Shown: positions 49,401 through 62,097 of the stretch, in pieces
Numbering within the stretch: the first letter of the stretch is position 1
Layout: every line of letters begins with the position of its first letter
Source of the DNA: Tyto alba
Lineage: Eukaryota > Chordata > Aves > Strigiformes > Tytonidae
Length of the DNA: 64,000 nt
Direction: 5' to 3'
Assembly (NCBI RefSeq): GCF_018691265.1
Contig: NW_024881303.1
Span: 9,479,777-9,543,776, forward strand
Program-made: the position numbers and the translations under genes
Notes under the pieces: generated by a model
What the model was told of the DNA's origin: nothing
Database searches by the model: none
Seen by the model: only the letters and a program-made list of their open reading frames with translations

Positions 49401-52400
49401 TATTGAGTGATTGGGAATTGAGAATATCCCTGTGAATATTCTGATTTGACAAGTACATTCACAGATAATAACAGAAAGCTTTTATTATGGAAATAGAGAT
49501 CAAGTTAAAAAACCAAGAGCCTTGTTTATTAAAGCTTTGGTTGCACTGTAATATGTTACATTTGGTGACTCACCCTGAGAGTCATCAGGACATGCATGCT
49601 AATCTGCGATGCAGTAGGCTGGGTAATGAAAAGGGAAAGATCATTCCAGTTAAGAAGATGACCGAAACAGCTCTGCTCATCTACTACCTACATCTCTGTC
49701 ATGGCTAATGTGCAGAGCACCTTATCTGTATCCCTAATCTGCTTAAATGCATGACTCATACAACAGGCCCACGCCAGAAAGATGACAGCAAGAGATCTGA
49801 ATGCTGGGGGAGACAAGCCCCCTCTGAGCCTGCTTACTGGCGGCCAGTGGTCTGAGCAAGCTGTGTCCCTCAGTCCTGGGGCTGAAACTCTGAGCCAGCC
49901 ATGACGTTGCAGTCCAAGTGCTCTGGGCATCTCCGCTGAAATGGCAGGGCAGCACTGCAGATGAGATCACTGCGTTGTGTTGGTGCTCTGGTCCTGGCTT
50001 GTGGGGGGACGTCCAGGAGGCTTGGAGAGGGGAGGGAGCATTTCATCTGGCAGCTGAAGCATGCTTTGAAAATGCAACTATATTGAGAGTGTGTAATAGG
50101 TTGATAGATTCCCTCCATTCTGAAGATGAAACTTTATTTGAAGGAGTCAGTCCTACCATCTGATAGGGACCTAGTAAATGCAATTTGTACGAGTGCCATT
50201 TACGTGTGTACAGACTAGACTGGTTCAGGCCCATCTATTGCAAGGTGTGAAGATTTGCTCCTCATCACCTTTGGGAGTGGGGCACTGCTGGAACCCTCCT
50301 CTGATTCCTTTTCAAACACTTCAAACCTGCCAAAGCACTAGGAAGGCCTAGAACTACTAAGCTTGTTTAAGAAATAAAATGAACACACACTCCTGAAATG
50401 ACAAACAGCTGAAGTTAGCACTAACAGAGGGTTGCAGGGATCCTTCACTCAGACGGCTGCACTGGGAAGATGGAGTGGCAGAGGTGATGGGTACAAGGGA
50501 GGTGAGTGGGTTCATGGACTGGGTCCTGCTATCGAACTTCTGCATGACCGCAGAAGTATATTCACAGCTGTCCTCAGGTGGGGCAGGCTCACTGTGGGAT
50601 ATCTTGGCCTCCTACCTTGCTACTGTTCCTACTTTTAACTCTCAAGTTTGCCTGGCTGAACGATGTCTGTGTGGATCAGGGCTGGGTGATCCTGATGGAG
50701 TGTTGCAATATCTTTCCCGTTAAGTGACAGGCAGCACATGAATCATCAGCTGGCACTGAAGGGGGGGCTACCCCCTCCTTCAGTCTGGTTTCCCCTTTGA
50801 CAGGGCTCCCCAGGGCTTGTCACACACAAGGCTTGTAGAGTCAAGGCCTTAGTATTGGTTTTATCTTGGGAGCAGTAATTGAGTAATTGCCTAGATAGGA
50901 AGGGGAGATAAACATCTTGATGGCTCTTAAGAATAGATCCAAAGCCCAGGTTTCCCAGCATCTAAGTATGGGGACCCTAGCCTCAGTGTTGCGATTCAGC
51001 ATGTAGCATGAGCAGCCCGTGGGGCAGGAGGAGGGTCAGCCCCAAAGGAGTGCCGAAGTGCAGAGCAGGGACATGTCTCCTACCTGCTGGCAGAGCCTAC
51101 AGCAAGACATGAGAGAAATGCTGAGGGTTTCGGTGCCTAAGCAGTTGTCTGGATCTGCCTCTTGGCAAAACTCCTACGTATTTTAGAGCAGTTGGGAATT
51201 CGACTGTGCTCTTCATTGGTTTCCATTTTGCGATCCTGACTTCACTCCACAATGGGTAGAGGCAGCCAGGTGAAACAGTGGATCTGTATCCATCTGGACC
51301 AGGATTTTGTAGAAGCCTCTCCATAAACAAGGCACTCGTTATATGCTGTTCTGACCTTTCAGCAATGGTGTCCTAGAGACACCTTTAGACAAACAGATTC
51401 TTACAGGGGTGTTGTGCCCCTGGTGTAGAAATTCCCCAGGAGGTGTTGTACCCTCGGCAGCATCAGCTACCCCTGTGGCATGAGAGCCAAAGAGCGTGAC
51501 TGCTATTGCCTGTGCAGAAGTGGTAAATAACCAGCCCTTTTCCACTTCTCTTTAGTGACTGATCCTCTCCCCACAGTCTGCAGCGAGTGGGCAGAACAGT
51601 GTTGAAAGTGATGCTGCTGAAAGGCTTGTCCCCTGCTTATTCCTCAAACGAACTCTTTCATTTATCAGCTGGCATTTTGGCCAAACTATCTTTCCTTGGG
51701 GCTTGGCAGGAACTGAACTAAAAACTTGTTTAACTTGGTGGAAGGGCTCTGCAGTAAGAAAAGCCTGGTGATGCTTAGAGTGTGCTGGGGGTTGTCAGCT
51801 CCCTTTTGCAAGCAATGAAAACCTCAGAATACATCAGCCTGCTCCTAACAGTTTGTTACCTCCCGATGTTCATCTACTTAGACTTCAGCCTCTTCACTGG
51901 GCAAATGGGAGTAATTTAGTCATTATTTCCAGCAGCAAATTGACTCCATTAGAGTTCAGCTGCCCGATGCTCCAGCTGCTAAAGGGGTGGGAGTGGTGCT
52001 GTCTGGCTGCTACAAAATTAGACATCTTCTCCGTTCCTGGTTTGCCTTTACTGCTCTACTTTCCCTCTCTGCATCCCTTCCAACCCAGTCCTTGGTCTGA
52101 TGCTTTTTAAAACTTTTCTCAAAGCCCCAGTCTCCTTTTCATATCCGTGCACAATGCAACATTGGCAGATTTGTCAGCTTTGCCATCTTGTCCTGTAGTC
52201 CCTCTCTATCTGAGATGCTCTCCTTTCAGGCAGTGTGTGGCATGGTCACTGCAGACATCTGTCATTAGCTAAGCCCCCTTTGACATGTACCATGCAATTC
52301 CCCTTTCCTACTTTCCACCTTTGGTTCACAGTAAGCGGTGAGCCTGAGGGAGGGGGAAAAACCTTATCTCCCTTTATGGAAAAATTAATGCATGGGCACA

Positions 52401-55400
52401 GCTACCAGTAGGGCTTTGTGTCCAGGAACAGAAACGTTAGTGACCCTTTTGTGTTATACTGACCATTTGTTAAATTTTTAAAGTCCATCTGTTTAGGCTG
52501 AAGTCCTTTTAACGACTATACATGAACAATTTAATGATGATTTTTCAGGAGAAAATTGGCTCAGTTTGAACTTCAGTTCCCATTGCTCCAGCTGTTCAAA
52601 CATGGCCACTGGTTTAGTGACATGAACACAGATTTGTTAGTGATTGTTAAGGGCTGGTGGCCAGCCCAATCAGGACAGTACAACAGATATGATTTTCTTA
52701 TCTCTGGCACCCCAAGGCTCTCCATCCCCACAGTTTCCTCTCTGTGCACTGAGAGAGATGCTGTTTGTTCTGCTGATTGTTTTGTTAGGAGATTACAACT
52801 CTGTTGTTTAACAATGGTATTTTTCCATTCCCCCTCCTAATGCTGATGTTCATACATGTTTACTGTTCTGACTCTGGCAAGTTTTTTCCAGTCATTTGTG
52901 TCTAAACTGATGCCCCTTTATAGCATGTGTTGGTGTCCCAAAGGGTTAGAGTCACAGGGAACATCATCTTTGAGATGAAACACTTCAAAGCAAACTGTTC
53001 TCAAACACCTTGGCTCTGAGCGAGTTCTGAACAATGTGTGGGTCTAGAAGTAAAAAAAAAAAAAAAACAAAACCACAAATGTTGAGTGAAAAAACAGAAC
53101 AACCAAAAGTCCTGCTAGACCTAAACATTTTTATGTACGCTATTTTTGGGAAAAAAGCCCCCAACATTTTACTCTGTATCTGCAAGGTACAAATATCAGC
53201 AAATTAGGAACATAGCAGAAGGTGACCTGATTTTGATAATAGATTTTTCTCAAGCAGCTGATGCTTTCAGTAGTTTTTCTCTGTAACTCAGGAGGCAAAG
53301 ATGAAGCAGGATACAGAAATTTGAGAACTGGAGTTTATGGCAGACCTGGTACTGATCTGGGACTGAAACACTTTAGTGGAAGGATTGAGCCTGAGATCCT
53401 CCCTGTATTTATGACTGGGACACGGGGCAAAAATAACCCAAAAAGAATTAAATGGTGAAAATTAGCATTTGACAAGCAAAGGAAGTTATCAAGCTTAAAC
53501 TGAAATATATAAAGCACACAGAAATCCACAACACTATAGGAAAGGAGGCCTAGAAAGAAAAGGGATAGTCAAAGTGATGTACTGCAAAAAGTGACACACT
53601 AAGCTGAACATGTTGTGGATTGATATCACTATCCTACTGTCCTACTAGAAGATCAGCAAAGCCTGAGATGAGACCTGTCACATCTATTTTCAGTAGACAT
53701 ATTAGCTCTGACAGTGATCCTGAGTTTTGTGGCATAAATTTAAGCAGTTTGCAGTGATTGCATATGGCCACTAATTCAAATTATCTGTAATTCAGTAGAC
53801 TGAAGGATACCAATGTCAGTCCTGTAAACTGTTTGCTAAGCAGGGTTACAGGATGAGTCTTTGGCCTGGTTGTAGTTTGGTGAAGCACAAAAGCATGAGC
53901 TGTTGCCTGCTGAAAACAAGGATTAGACACTTAAAGTCAGTGGCAACTTGCATCTGTATAAAGCGCAAGATAAAACAAAGGAGATAAAGCTCCACATTAC
54001 GCTCAGTGTAGTGTAGAGCCATGTACATGACCAGTACTTTGTGAGAATGATGCTTTGAATATCTGAAATTGGAAACAATAGCTGCATACAACAGCAGCGT
54101 GATGAAAGCTGTCTCCATAGCTGGGTGTTATTGTAATTTTAAAAAGATACAAATTCAGAGTAATGTGAAACATCTCCGAACCCCAGGAAGAGCGGTTAAA
54201 AAGGGCGCTGTGAAAGTGTCAAATACAACAGCCATAGCAAGCTGAAACGGCTGCAGCTCGGGCATGATATGGGCAGAACTGATGGATTTACTACTGCTGG
54301 GAAACACTTGTGCTGATATTTCAGGGTGATCCATGGGTACATGCTAGAGATGCCAGAGAGACTGATTTAATGTTGTCTGAGGAAGGCAGTGTTAGAGGTA
54401 TATTTCTGAGAGTCTCTCTGCCCTCCAGAGCTATTTAAAAGCCTGTGTTTTGCTCAGCCTTTTGCTGCACAGAGCTGATGGGTCTGTGACACTAAGGATG
54501 CCACGGTCAGCAGATGGCACAGCTTTCAGTGATACTCACCCTCTTCTGTGCTGGATCACTTCACACCAGTTGAATAGACACCACCATTTGAGAAATCACC
54601 TCACTAATAGCACTTTGAGGAAGAGTTTGGACTTCAAATGATGGCAGATCTTCCGTGTCGCTGATAGGTCACTTATTTTTGTAACAAACAGGAGCAGCAA
54701 AGGACTAATCAGTGTTTATTTTCTGGCAGAATTTTTCTATCCCCAGCTCCATTTCACTGGGTCATGTTTTATTCTTCTCATCTGGATGAACAGAGGTCTT
54801 CATACTACATGAAGGTCTTTGAAAGCAGTCTTCAGTTGGGTCTTGCATGCTGCTATTGAGTATACTCATTGCGATTGTGTTTTGGCAATTTGAGATGGGG
54901 TAGGCATTTTCCTGAATTTGTTTTAAAGGAAAAACTGAGGCAAGATGTCTCAGTAGTTACCGTTTTAGTGTCCTCTGGAAACCTGAGTTCAGTTGTCATC
55001 TCTGCTTTGGATGCAGCCTCTGGAGGGAAAGGGCAGTTTCTTCATTTCTCCTTTATAGTCAACCACAGCTGTTTTGTGCTTCTGACATGTCAGCAAAGGA
55101 GAGGTAATACATGTGGATTTGCAGGTTGTTATGCATTTCATCAAGCCCTTGAAGTGTTTTTGGGTATATGCCAACCAGGGTGTTTGGGGGATTTTCCCTG
55201 GGGAAGGAAGGGTTGGGTTACCCTGAAATGGAAACTGCTCCATGAGTCAGAGATCCTTCTCTGTGTCAGGAATGGGTTAACTGCTGACCAATAACTTCTG
55301 ATGTTCACATCATGGGTTTCACGCCATGAAATAAAGGCCCCTGCAGTCTGTTCTGAGCCGAGCATCCCCTACACCTTTCTGCTGCATTTCCTCAGCTTTC

Positions 55401-55898
55401 ATTAAGCTTCATTAAGGAAGCCAGGCATCTATATGAACTGACACCTTTTCATTATTGTTGAAGAGGATGAAATGCAATCATTTGCTGCAATTCATGCTTG
55501 TGTTGTTATAACACAAATGCAGGAAAAGGCTTGGAGCACTTATATTTCCTTGCCACCTTCGCTTAGCTGCTCCAGCACACCAGATGCTAATAGGGAAACA
55601 CCTGGGCTCTGGCTCTTCTTGTCTTTAGGTTGTTGTTCCTCTCCCTGTGTGTGCACTTATATGCATGCACACATGTGCTCTCCATGGTTTAAGCGGTTGA
55701 TGACAAATAATTTGTCTATGCATGTGGAGAAAACCCTCTTCTTTGGAAGCCTTTGTATAGATGTGATTTAGGGGAGGATCTTTTTTCAAATCAGAGCAGC
55801 TTGTTTATTCAACTCCCTTCCTTTTCAGCCCTGAGCACCAACTAACAGATGGACCATCACAACAGCTAATCCTCAGCTTTGGGCTGCTCAGACCTCAG
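46401..55898. other. Gene-free unique sequence
   Basis: No supported gene in about 9.5 kb. The largest frames (141 codons plus at 54869-55294; 130 codons minus at 47301-47693) have no recognised domain. The second includes a run encoded by the A11 near 47527. The interval 47.9-48.45 kb is GC-rich with overlapping frames on both strands. No young transposon is recognised. Confidence 0.5.
53052..53067. repeat. Poly(A) run, 16 nt
   Basis: Sixteen A residues followed by CAAAACCACAAA. It is low-complexity. Confidence 0.95.
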
Positions 55899-56084
55899 TG
55901 TGGTGGGTTGACCCTGGCTGGGCACCAGGTGCCCACCAAAGCTGCTCTATCACTCCCTCTTCTCAGCTGCACAGGAGAGAGAAAATATAATGAAAGGCTT
56001 GTGGGTTGAGATAAGGACAAGGAGAGATCACTCACCAATTACCATCATGGGCAAACCAGACTCAACTTGGGGAAATTAGTTTAA

Positions 56085-56090
56085 TTTATT
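56085..56090 (-). promoter_or_regulatory. Polyadenylation signal of the LTR
   Basis: AATAAA on the minus strand, about 190 bp from the sense 3' terminus of the LTR, within a TAATAAATTAAA context typical of this family. It fixes the orientation of the LTR. Confidence 0.5.
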
Positions 56091-56314
56091 ACCAATCAAA
56101 TCAGAGTAGGATAATGAGAAATAAATCCAAATCTTAAAACCACCTTCTCCCTACCTCTATCTTCTTTTCGGGCTCAACTTTACTCCCAGTTTTCTCTACC
56201 GTCTCCCTGCCAGTGGTACAGGGGGATGGGGAATGGTGGTTGTGGTCAGTCCATCACACATTGTCTCTGCTGGTCCTTCCTCCCCAGGGGGAGGGCTCCT
56301 CACACTCTTCCCCT

Positions 56315-56760
56315 GCCCCGGTGTGGGGTCCCTCCCACGGGAGACAATCCGCCATGGACTTCTCCAATGTGAGTCTTTCTCACGAGCTGCAGCTCTTCAT
56401 GAACTTGGCCAGCGTGAGTCCCTTCCATGGGGTGTAGACCTTCAGGAACAGACTGCTCCAGCGTGGGTCCCCACAGGGTCACCAGTCCTGCCAGCAGACC
56501 TGCTCCAGTGTGGGCTCCTTTCTCCATGGGGCCACAGGTCCTGTCAGAAGCCTGCTCTAGTGTGGGCTTCCCACAGGGTCACAGCCTTCTTCAGGCACGT
56601 TTACCTGCTTTGGTGTGGGGTCCTCCCCGGGGTACAGGTGAGTATCTGCTCCACCATGGACCTCCATGGGCTGCAGGGGCACATCCTGCCTCACCACGGT
56701 CTTCACCAGAGGCTGCAGGGGAATCTCTGTTTCAGTGACTGGAGCACCTCCTGCCCCGCC
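56315..56760. repeat. Degenerate tandem repeats inside the LTR
   Basis: A motif close to CTGCTCCAGTGTGGGCTCC recurs at about 56453, 56500, 56552, 56608 and 56646, with related units to the left. Spacing is roughly 40-60 bp, and ACAGGGTCAC or CCATGG sits between units. The repeats keep stops rare and create the 223-codon plus frame at 56233-56904, the longest in the window, which is therefore not a gene. Confidence 0.8.
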
Positions 56761-57889
56761 TCCTTCACTGACCTTGGTGTCAGCAGAGGTGTTTCCCTCA
56801 CGTATTCTCACTCCTCAATCTGGCTGCTGTTGCCCAGCAGATTTTCTCCTGTCAAATACACTATCCTAGAGGCACTACCACCGTCACTGTTGGGCCACTG
56901 GTAGGTCCGTCTTGGAGCTGGATGGCATTCGTTCTGTTGGACATCAGCAAAGCTTCTGGCAGCTTCTCACAGAAGCCACCCCTGTAGCCCCCCGCTACCA
57001 AAACCTTGCCTTGCAAATCTAGTACACTCGAGTTCCAGTGCCTGCACATATTCACTTAACTGGTCACTAAACTTTGGCTATGAATAATGTATGGCTGAAG
57101 AGAGAACAGCAGAAAATGAATGGTGGGATTCTGAGTCTGTGAAAGGAATGGGATTATGGGGTGAAGGTTAAAGCGGGTCAGTGATGTTACTTTTAAAGTG
57201 AGACTTTATTAACAAAGATTAGGTTGAGGAGTGCTAGTATCTCAGGAAACAGCTCAGTTTTATTTTTTCTTCTGGTCCCTCAGTGACATTAATCATGTAT
57301 CTTGGCCAATAAGCAATGATGATTTCTGACCTAATAGGGAGGCACTCCGTCATGGCCTATTTTTAAATTTTTTTAATGTATGTATACTGATATATATGCA
57401 AGCCCAACAGGGAAAATGCTTAATAAAAATGAAGAAGGGAACTGTGAAACAATATCCCTCTCCTTCTTCCCCACTGTAGCCCATACATTCTCATGCCTCT
57501 TCTGAGCATTTAAGCATCCTCTGTTCAGCCACATCCACCTCCCTCAAGCTGAGGTCCCCTCTTCCCTGCTGCAAACACCACTGTCACCTTGAAGTTGCTA
57601 TTCTGGAGTCCAGAAGGAAAGAGTTTACCTCTGACTTCTCTCTGCTCCTGGCCTTTGGCATCTTTCCCTCACTTTAGTTTCAGGATTTCCTCTTGTGTTT
57701 CAAGTGAGAGACCTCTGCTTTTTACAGTGTGAAGGGACTGGCAAAGCTAGGTGCATCAATACTGTGCTTATTTACAGGTCAGGTGCAGGACAGGGAACAG
57801 GAATCTGAGATTTCCTATGCTGCTTTACACAGCACTGACCTCTGCAATGACCTAAACTTTTATAGAGGGTAAGAGGTAGTTCAAACTCC

Positions 57890-58160
57890 GCATCAGCTCA
57901 GCCCTCAGCCCACAAAATATCATGCGGGATGGCTTGAATATGCCAAATTGTGTGTTGTGATTAAGCGGAATGGTCCATGATCTATTAAGATCTGAGCAAA
58001 TTACAGCCACATTAATTAAACATAGGCTCTGTAGTTGAGCCTAAGCCACAGATGGCATCCCACAGATGGAATGCCACTCTTGATATTCACAGAGCCACTC
58101 AGCCCCTTAACTTCAGCTTGTGCTGATTAGTAGAGCAATTTATTTTAGGTGCAGCTATTG
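57890..58160. promoter_or_regulatory. Motif-rich conserved-looking segment with E-box pair
   Basis: The segment contains CATTAATTAAAC, TGATTAAG, GCTGATTAG and two copies of CACAGATGG at 58047 and 58061, 14 bp apart. CAGATG is an E-box used by proneural and other bHLH factors. The combination with homeodomain cores suggests an enhancer, but conservation is unseen. Confidence 0.25.
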
Positions 58161-58649
58161 GCCTCTGCTGAGGAGAGTGCTCTTAAACAGATATCACTGA
58201 CAAGGACCCAGTATACAGAAAGAGGCACAATGGGGAGCAGGGATAATGGAAGCTCCAAAAGTTATCAGCTGTTCTTCCATCCCAGCCTTTCAAAGCAGCA
58301 GGAAGGGAATTGGGCAGTGAGTTCCCACTGATCTTCAGCAGCATTTGGCTATTTTACTACTTTAGGTGCTGTTTTTTGACTGATTGTAGATGTGACCTGT
58401 TGGAGAATCTTATGATTAGATCTTCTAATACTGAGTGTGGAGCTCTTTTATAATAGAAACATTTACCCTTTGAAGCTGAGTCCTAAAATCATCCTTGTCT
58501 CTCCCTCCAGAAGGCTCTAGTTATGGCTCATTGGTTTTTGTGTTGTCTTTTTGGCAGTGCTTGTGGGAAAGATGCACAGTAGCATAGCAGGGTTTATTTA
58601 GCAGGAATGGCTACTAGTGATAACCTAAAGTGGGGCCCCATTCTGTTAA

Positions 58650-58825
58650 GCACTATGCATCCTCTGTGCCAAAGAGGGGAAGGATTATATGAAATGAAAT
58701 TTCTTACATCTGGCCACGTGGAAACTGGTGCATGGATATGAAATGACTTTTCCAAGGTCATACAAAAAATCCGTGGCAAAGCTAAGACCCAGCACAAGAC
58801 AGTCTGAGTTCTAGGCCAGCACAAT
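58650..58825 (-). repeat. MIR-like SINE relic (antisense)
   Basis: ATGACTTTTCCAAGGTCATAC is followed by GTGGCAAAGCTAAGACCCAG and then AGTCTGAGTTCTAGGCCAGCAC. This matches antisense MIR-type text in order: 'TGACTTGCCCAAGGTCACAC', 'GTGGCAGAGC..GGA..', 'AGTCC..GGCTAGCAC'. The left part (AAAGAGGGGAAGG) fits the 'gaggggaa' region less well. It is an old amniote repeat, moderately well preserved over 85 bp. Confidence 0.6.
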
Positions 58826-61800
58826 AATGTCAATTATAATTATTAATGTCAAAGGAGGAGGAGGGAAGAATTGAGGAATGACATTTCTGCAAGGAAGAGG
58901 ATGGCAGGGAATTATTTAACACTTTAAGTCATCCTGACACTGTGTGTAAAGATAAGTGTGGGATTTAAAAATCAAAATAGATTTCTTTTAAAACACACCA
59001 TCTCATTTCTAACATTAATTTTTAGTTAGAGAGGTGGGAGGGAATTTGCTATTACTGTCTTTGAAAGAAGGCAGCCTGTTACATTAATAATTAAGAGCCG
59101 TGCTGGAAAGGGGTTGCATGCTTTTCCTTCATCTGCTTTAGAGCCTCTTTTTTATCTGTAAGTGGTCAGGCTTACTTGAAGATGCAGTGGTTGCCCTGAT
59201 AAATGTTCATCTTCAGAAATAAGTTGAAGGTAGTTCAGAGGTTCTTGGGCAGGTTCTGGATAGCTGGCTCCTGGATCAGAGCTGACTTGTGTCTTCCAGC
59301 CTCTGTTGCTAAGGGCAGTACGGAGCAACAACCACCAGTGGTGCAGCTGATGAAAGAGTAGGGAGAATGTTAGCGCAAAGCCCTGGGAAAGCTGGAAGCT
59401 CACTTTTGGGGTGAACAAGAAGAACAACTCAATGCTTTGTTAACTGTGATGTGGATGTATATGTCTCCCTATAGTCAGCAGTGAGGCATGAAATACTTGG
59501 GGACAACTTGCACATATCTCATGAAAGAGACATGAACTTAAAGTTTGGGGCAAGGCATGGACTGCAAAGGTTGGAGGGCAGGGCACTGGAAAGACAATGC
59601 TTCCAACTGGTCCCTTTTCTCCACTGACAGCTCTAGGGGACCATCTGCACCCTGTGATAGACAGTTAAGACCCAGTAGTTTAAAGCTGTGATGAATCAAG
59701 GGCAATTAGTTTTGGACCTTCATCCTCTTCAGCTGAAGCTTATTTAAGTTCTTTCATGTGGGCTGTGGTTGTTCTGCGAGTGCTTTCTTCTGCAAACAGC
59801 TGTGGGAAGCACTAGCTTTCTTTAGTGCAGTATCTGCAGTTGCTTCTCACTTGGCCAGTAATAGAAGACTGAGGCTGTGCTTTGTTCGTCATCGTGTGTC
59901 CTGGCTCCAAGCCCAGGCCTTTGGCCGGGACTGCTCGCACTTTGTTCCTTGGCAGTAAAGTGTGTGCATTTGAACCCTTGTGTTGAATCCCTTGTGTTTA
60001 AATAACTGCTTGGAGATAAGGAAAATAAGGTTTTGATGGAACACCCAGGTATTGTAATCAAGTTTTCTGAGATTTTAGGCAGGGGGATGTGCTGGAGTAG
60101 TATCAGCTTCATGACTTTTGGGGCATTTTTCTAATTTTTATGGGAAGAATAGGGTTTAGGGAAACTTCTGTTATCCTGATATGTTTATTGCCCACTTCAT
60201 ATGTCAGTGGACTTGATTTAAACATAGATGAAGTTGTCTTGAGCAGGACCTTCACATGTAGCCTAATGGGAGGTTCTTCAAGAGCATGAAGGTTAATAGC
60301 AACAGCACCAGTGTGCAGAGCTGCCTTGGGGCCTATGGCTGGAGACCTGGAGGTTGAGCTGGAACAAAGAGTCTCCACTTTCATGATGGGAGCTGTCTTG
60401 ATAGCAGGGGACAATTTTTCTCCCTCAATTTTGTGGCTGCTTAGAGGATTTCTTGGAGTCGGGGCTATGAACTTCTGCAGCTCATTTGGAGAAAAAAAAT
60501 GGAAAAATCTATTTCAGGAAAAAATAATTAAAATCTTTTTTTATTGCTACAGGAAACTGAGATTCAAGTTTTCATTCAATCTCTGAATAAAAACTGTGAA
60601 ATATTTGAATTCCCAATAGGAGGAAAATACTAAGTTCTGACCAGTTCTGAGTGGAATTACACTTTTATCTCCCACTTTGGCCTTATCTTCCTAGTTAATT
60701 CTTATTTTCATCTGGAATTTTTTAGGTCAGAGCTAGCTGAGCTGGAACAGGTGATTTTCCCTGCTCTATTAGATCCTTGCAGGATTCTGGAGATCCATTA
60801 ATTCTGTGTCTGTTGAAAGATCTGTTTTCTGTCAGTATGTTTCTTTGATTTTGTAAGCTGTTGGGGTGCTCTGCTGGGTTTAATACTCTCAGATAGTGAG
60901 TCCCTGATCAGCCTGAAGTCCTACCAGGAAAATCAAGTTATTCAGATACTGTTAGTTAGGTACCAAAGATTTGCTGAGACATACTGAAGTCTTTGGAAGG
61001 CTTCTCCTGATTTTATTTGTTGTAGAATTAATACTAAATTCATTATTTTCAAAATATGAAACAACCCTGATTTTTTTGCTTTTGCCCCTCCATCACTTCT
61101 GAATATACAGCTTTCAATACGAACATTAGCAAAATTTACTTACTGTATTAGTTTTACTACAAGGAATATTTTGTATAAATTCTCATAATATATTCCAGCA
61201 TAAGATTTAGCTATCTTTTCATTTGGAAAGCATTTCTCTGTGCTTTCTTCCCCAGCTTTATAATGTTGGGTGATCTGTCCCTTCCCAAAAGTGTGCTGTC
61301 GGTATAGCTGGCTGCTACTGATAATTATAGCCTTTCACAAATTAATAGCCTCCTTTGGATTGCAGTCTACAAGAACTATGACTGATTCTGTGGATAGGGA
61401 GTGGTGAAACTGAGAATGCTGGAAATTTTCCTTCAGAAATACTATTGTGTTTGAAAGTTTTCACCATCTGCTTGTCTTGATATGATGAGGACCAATGGAA
61501 GGACAATGGAAAAAAATCCCATTTGATTCAGGAGATAATGATATGAAAGGGAGAATTAGTCCTTCCAGTGTTTCATCAGAAAGCACCTGAAAAATGGGGG
61601 AAATCAAAGCCTACCTCCTTTTCATTCTGAAGTAGTCATTTTCATAAAAAACAACCCCCAGTCTTGTCCTAGGTCTGTTGATAACAAAGCCTATTGATTA
61701 TTTTTCTGTATTCGTGGTGCCCTTCCTGACCCTATTTAATTTGGATCCTGTGTGGGTACTTGTCTTTCTGGTCACTGTGATTTAATGTTAGTGACTGAAA

Positions 61801-61863
61801 AATGATACACAGCTCCTGGAGTCTTCTTCATGGGCTTGCAGCCTCAGAAGTTGTTAGGCCATA

Positions 61864-61884
61864 TTTTTTTTTTTTTTTTTTTAC
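61864..61884. repeat. Poly(T) run, 21 nt
   Basis: Twenty-one consecutive T. It encodes the phenylalanine string in the plus frame at 61830-62135, which is rejected as a gene. Confidence 0.95.
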
Positions 61885-62097
61885 CATTTCTTCTGTGCTA
61901 TCTCAGGACTGATAAGCTTCCTGTTGCTATGATGATATCCAACAGCATATCATTATATTGTTGGGAAGAGACTGTCCATCATTACTTATCCAGGTGTTTA
62001 TATCGTTATGCCTATGCATGTGATGAAACGCTGGGGGCCTTCATCACTGGTGCCTCACAGCTGATTTCTGTGGGGTGTTTTTCTCCTTTTCCAGCAA

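Larger units (their letters stand above)
55899..57026 (-). mobile_element. Solo LTR of an avian endogenous retrovirus (minus orientation)
   Basis: The element starts TGTGGTGGGTTGACC at 55899 and ends CTAGTACA at 57026, giving TG...CA termini over 1,128 bp. I recognise it as a high-copy avian LTR whose sense strand is the minus strand here. An AATAAA sits near the sense 3' end (56090-56085). The middle holds degenerate tandem units. No gag, pol or env and no second LTR are present, so it is a solo LTR left by recombination. The flanking 5-mers CTCAG and CTCGA match imperfectly as a target-site duplication. ERVL-type class is probable but unverified. Confidence 0.85.
57027..62097. other. Gene-free unique sequence
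   Basis: No supported gene; frames reach 101 codons. The interval 57180-57430 is AT-rich with a conserved look. A MIR-like relic, a T run and a motif-rich segment are listed separately. Confidence 0.55.
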
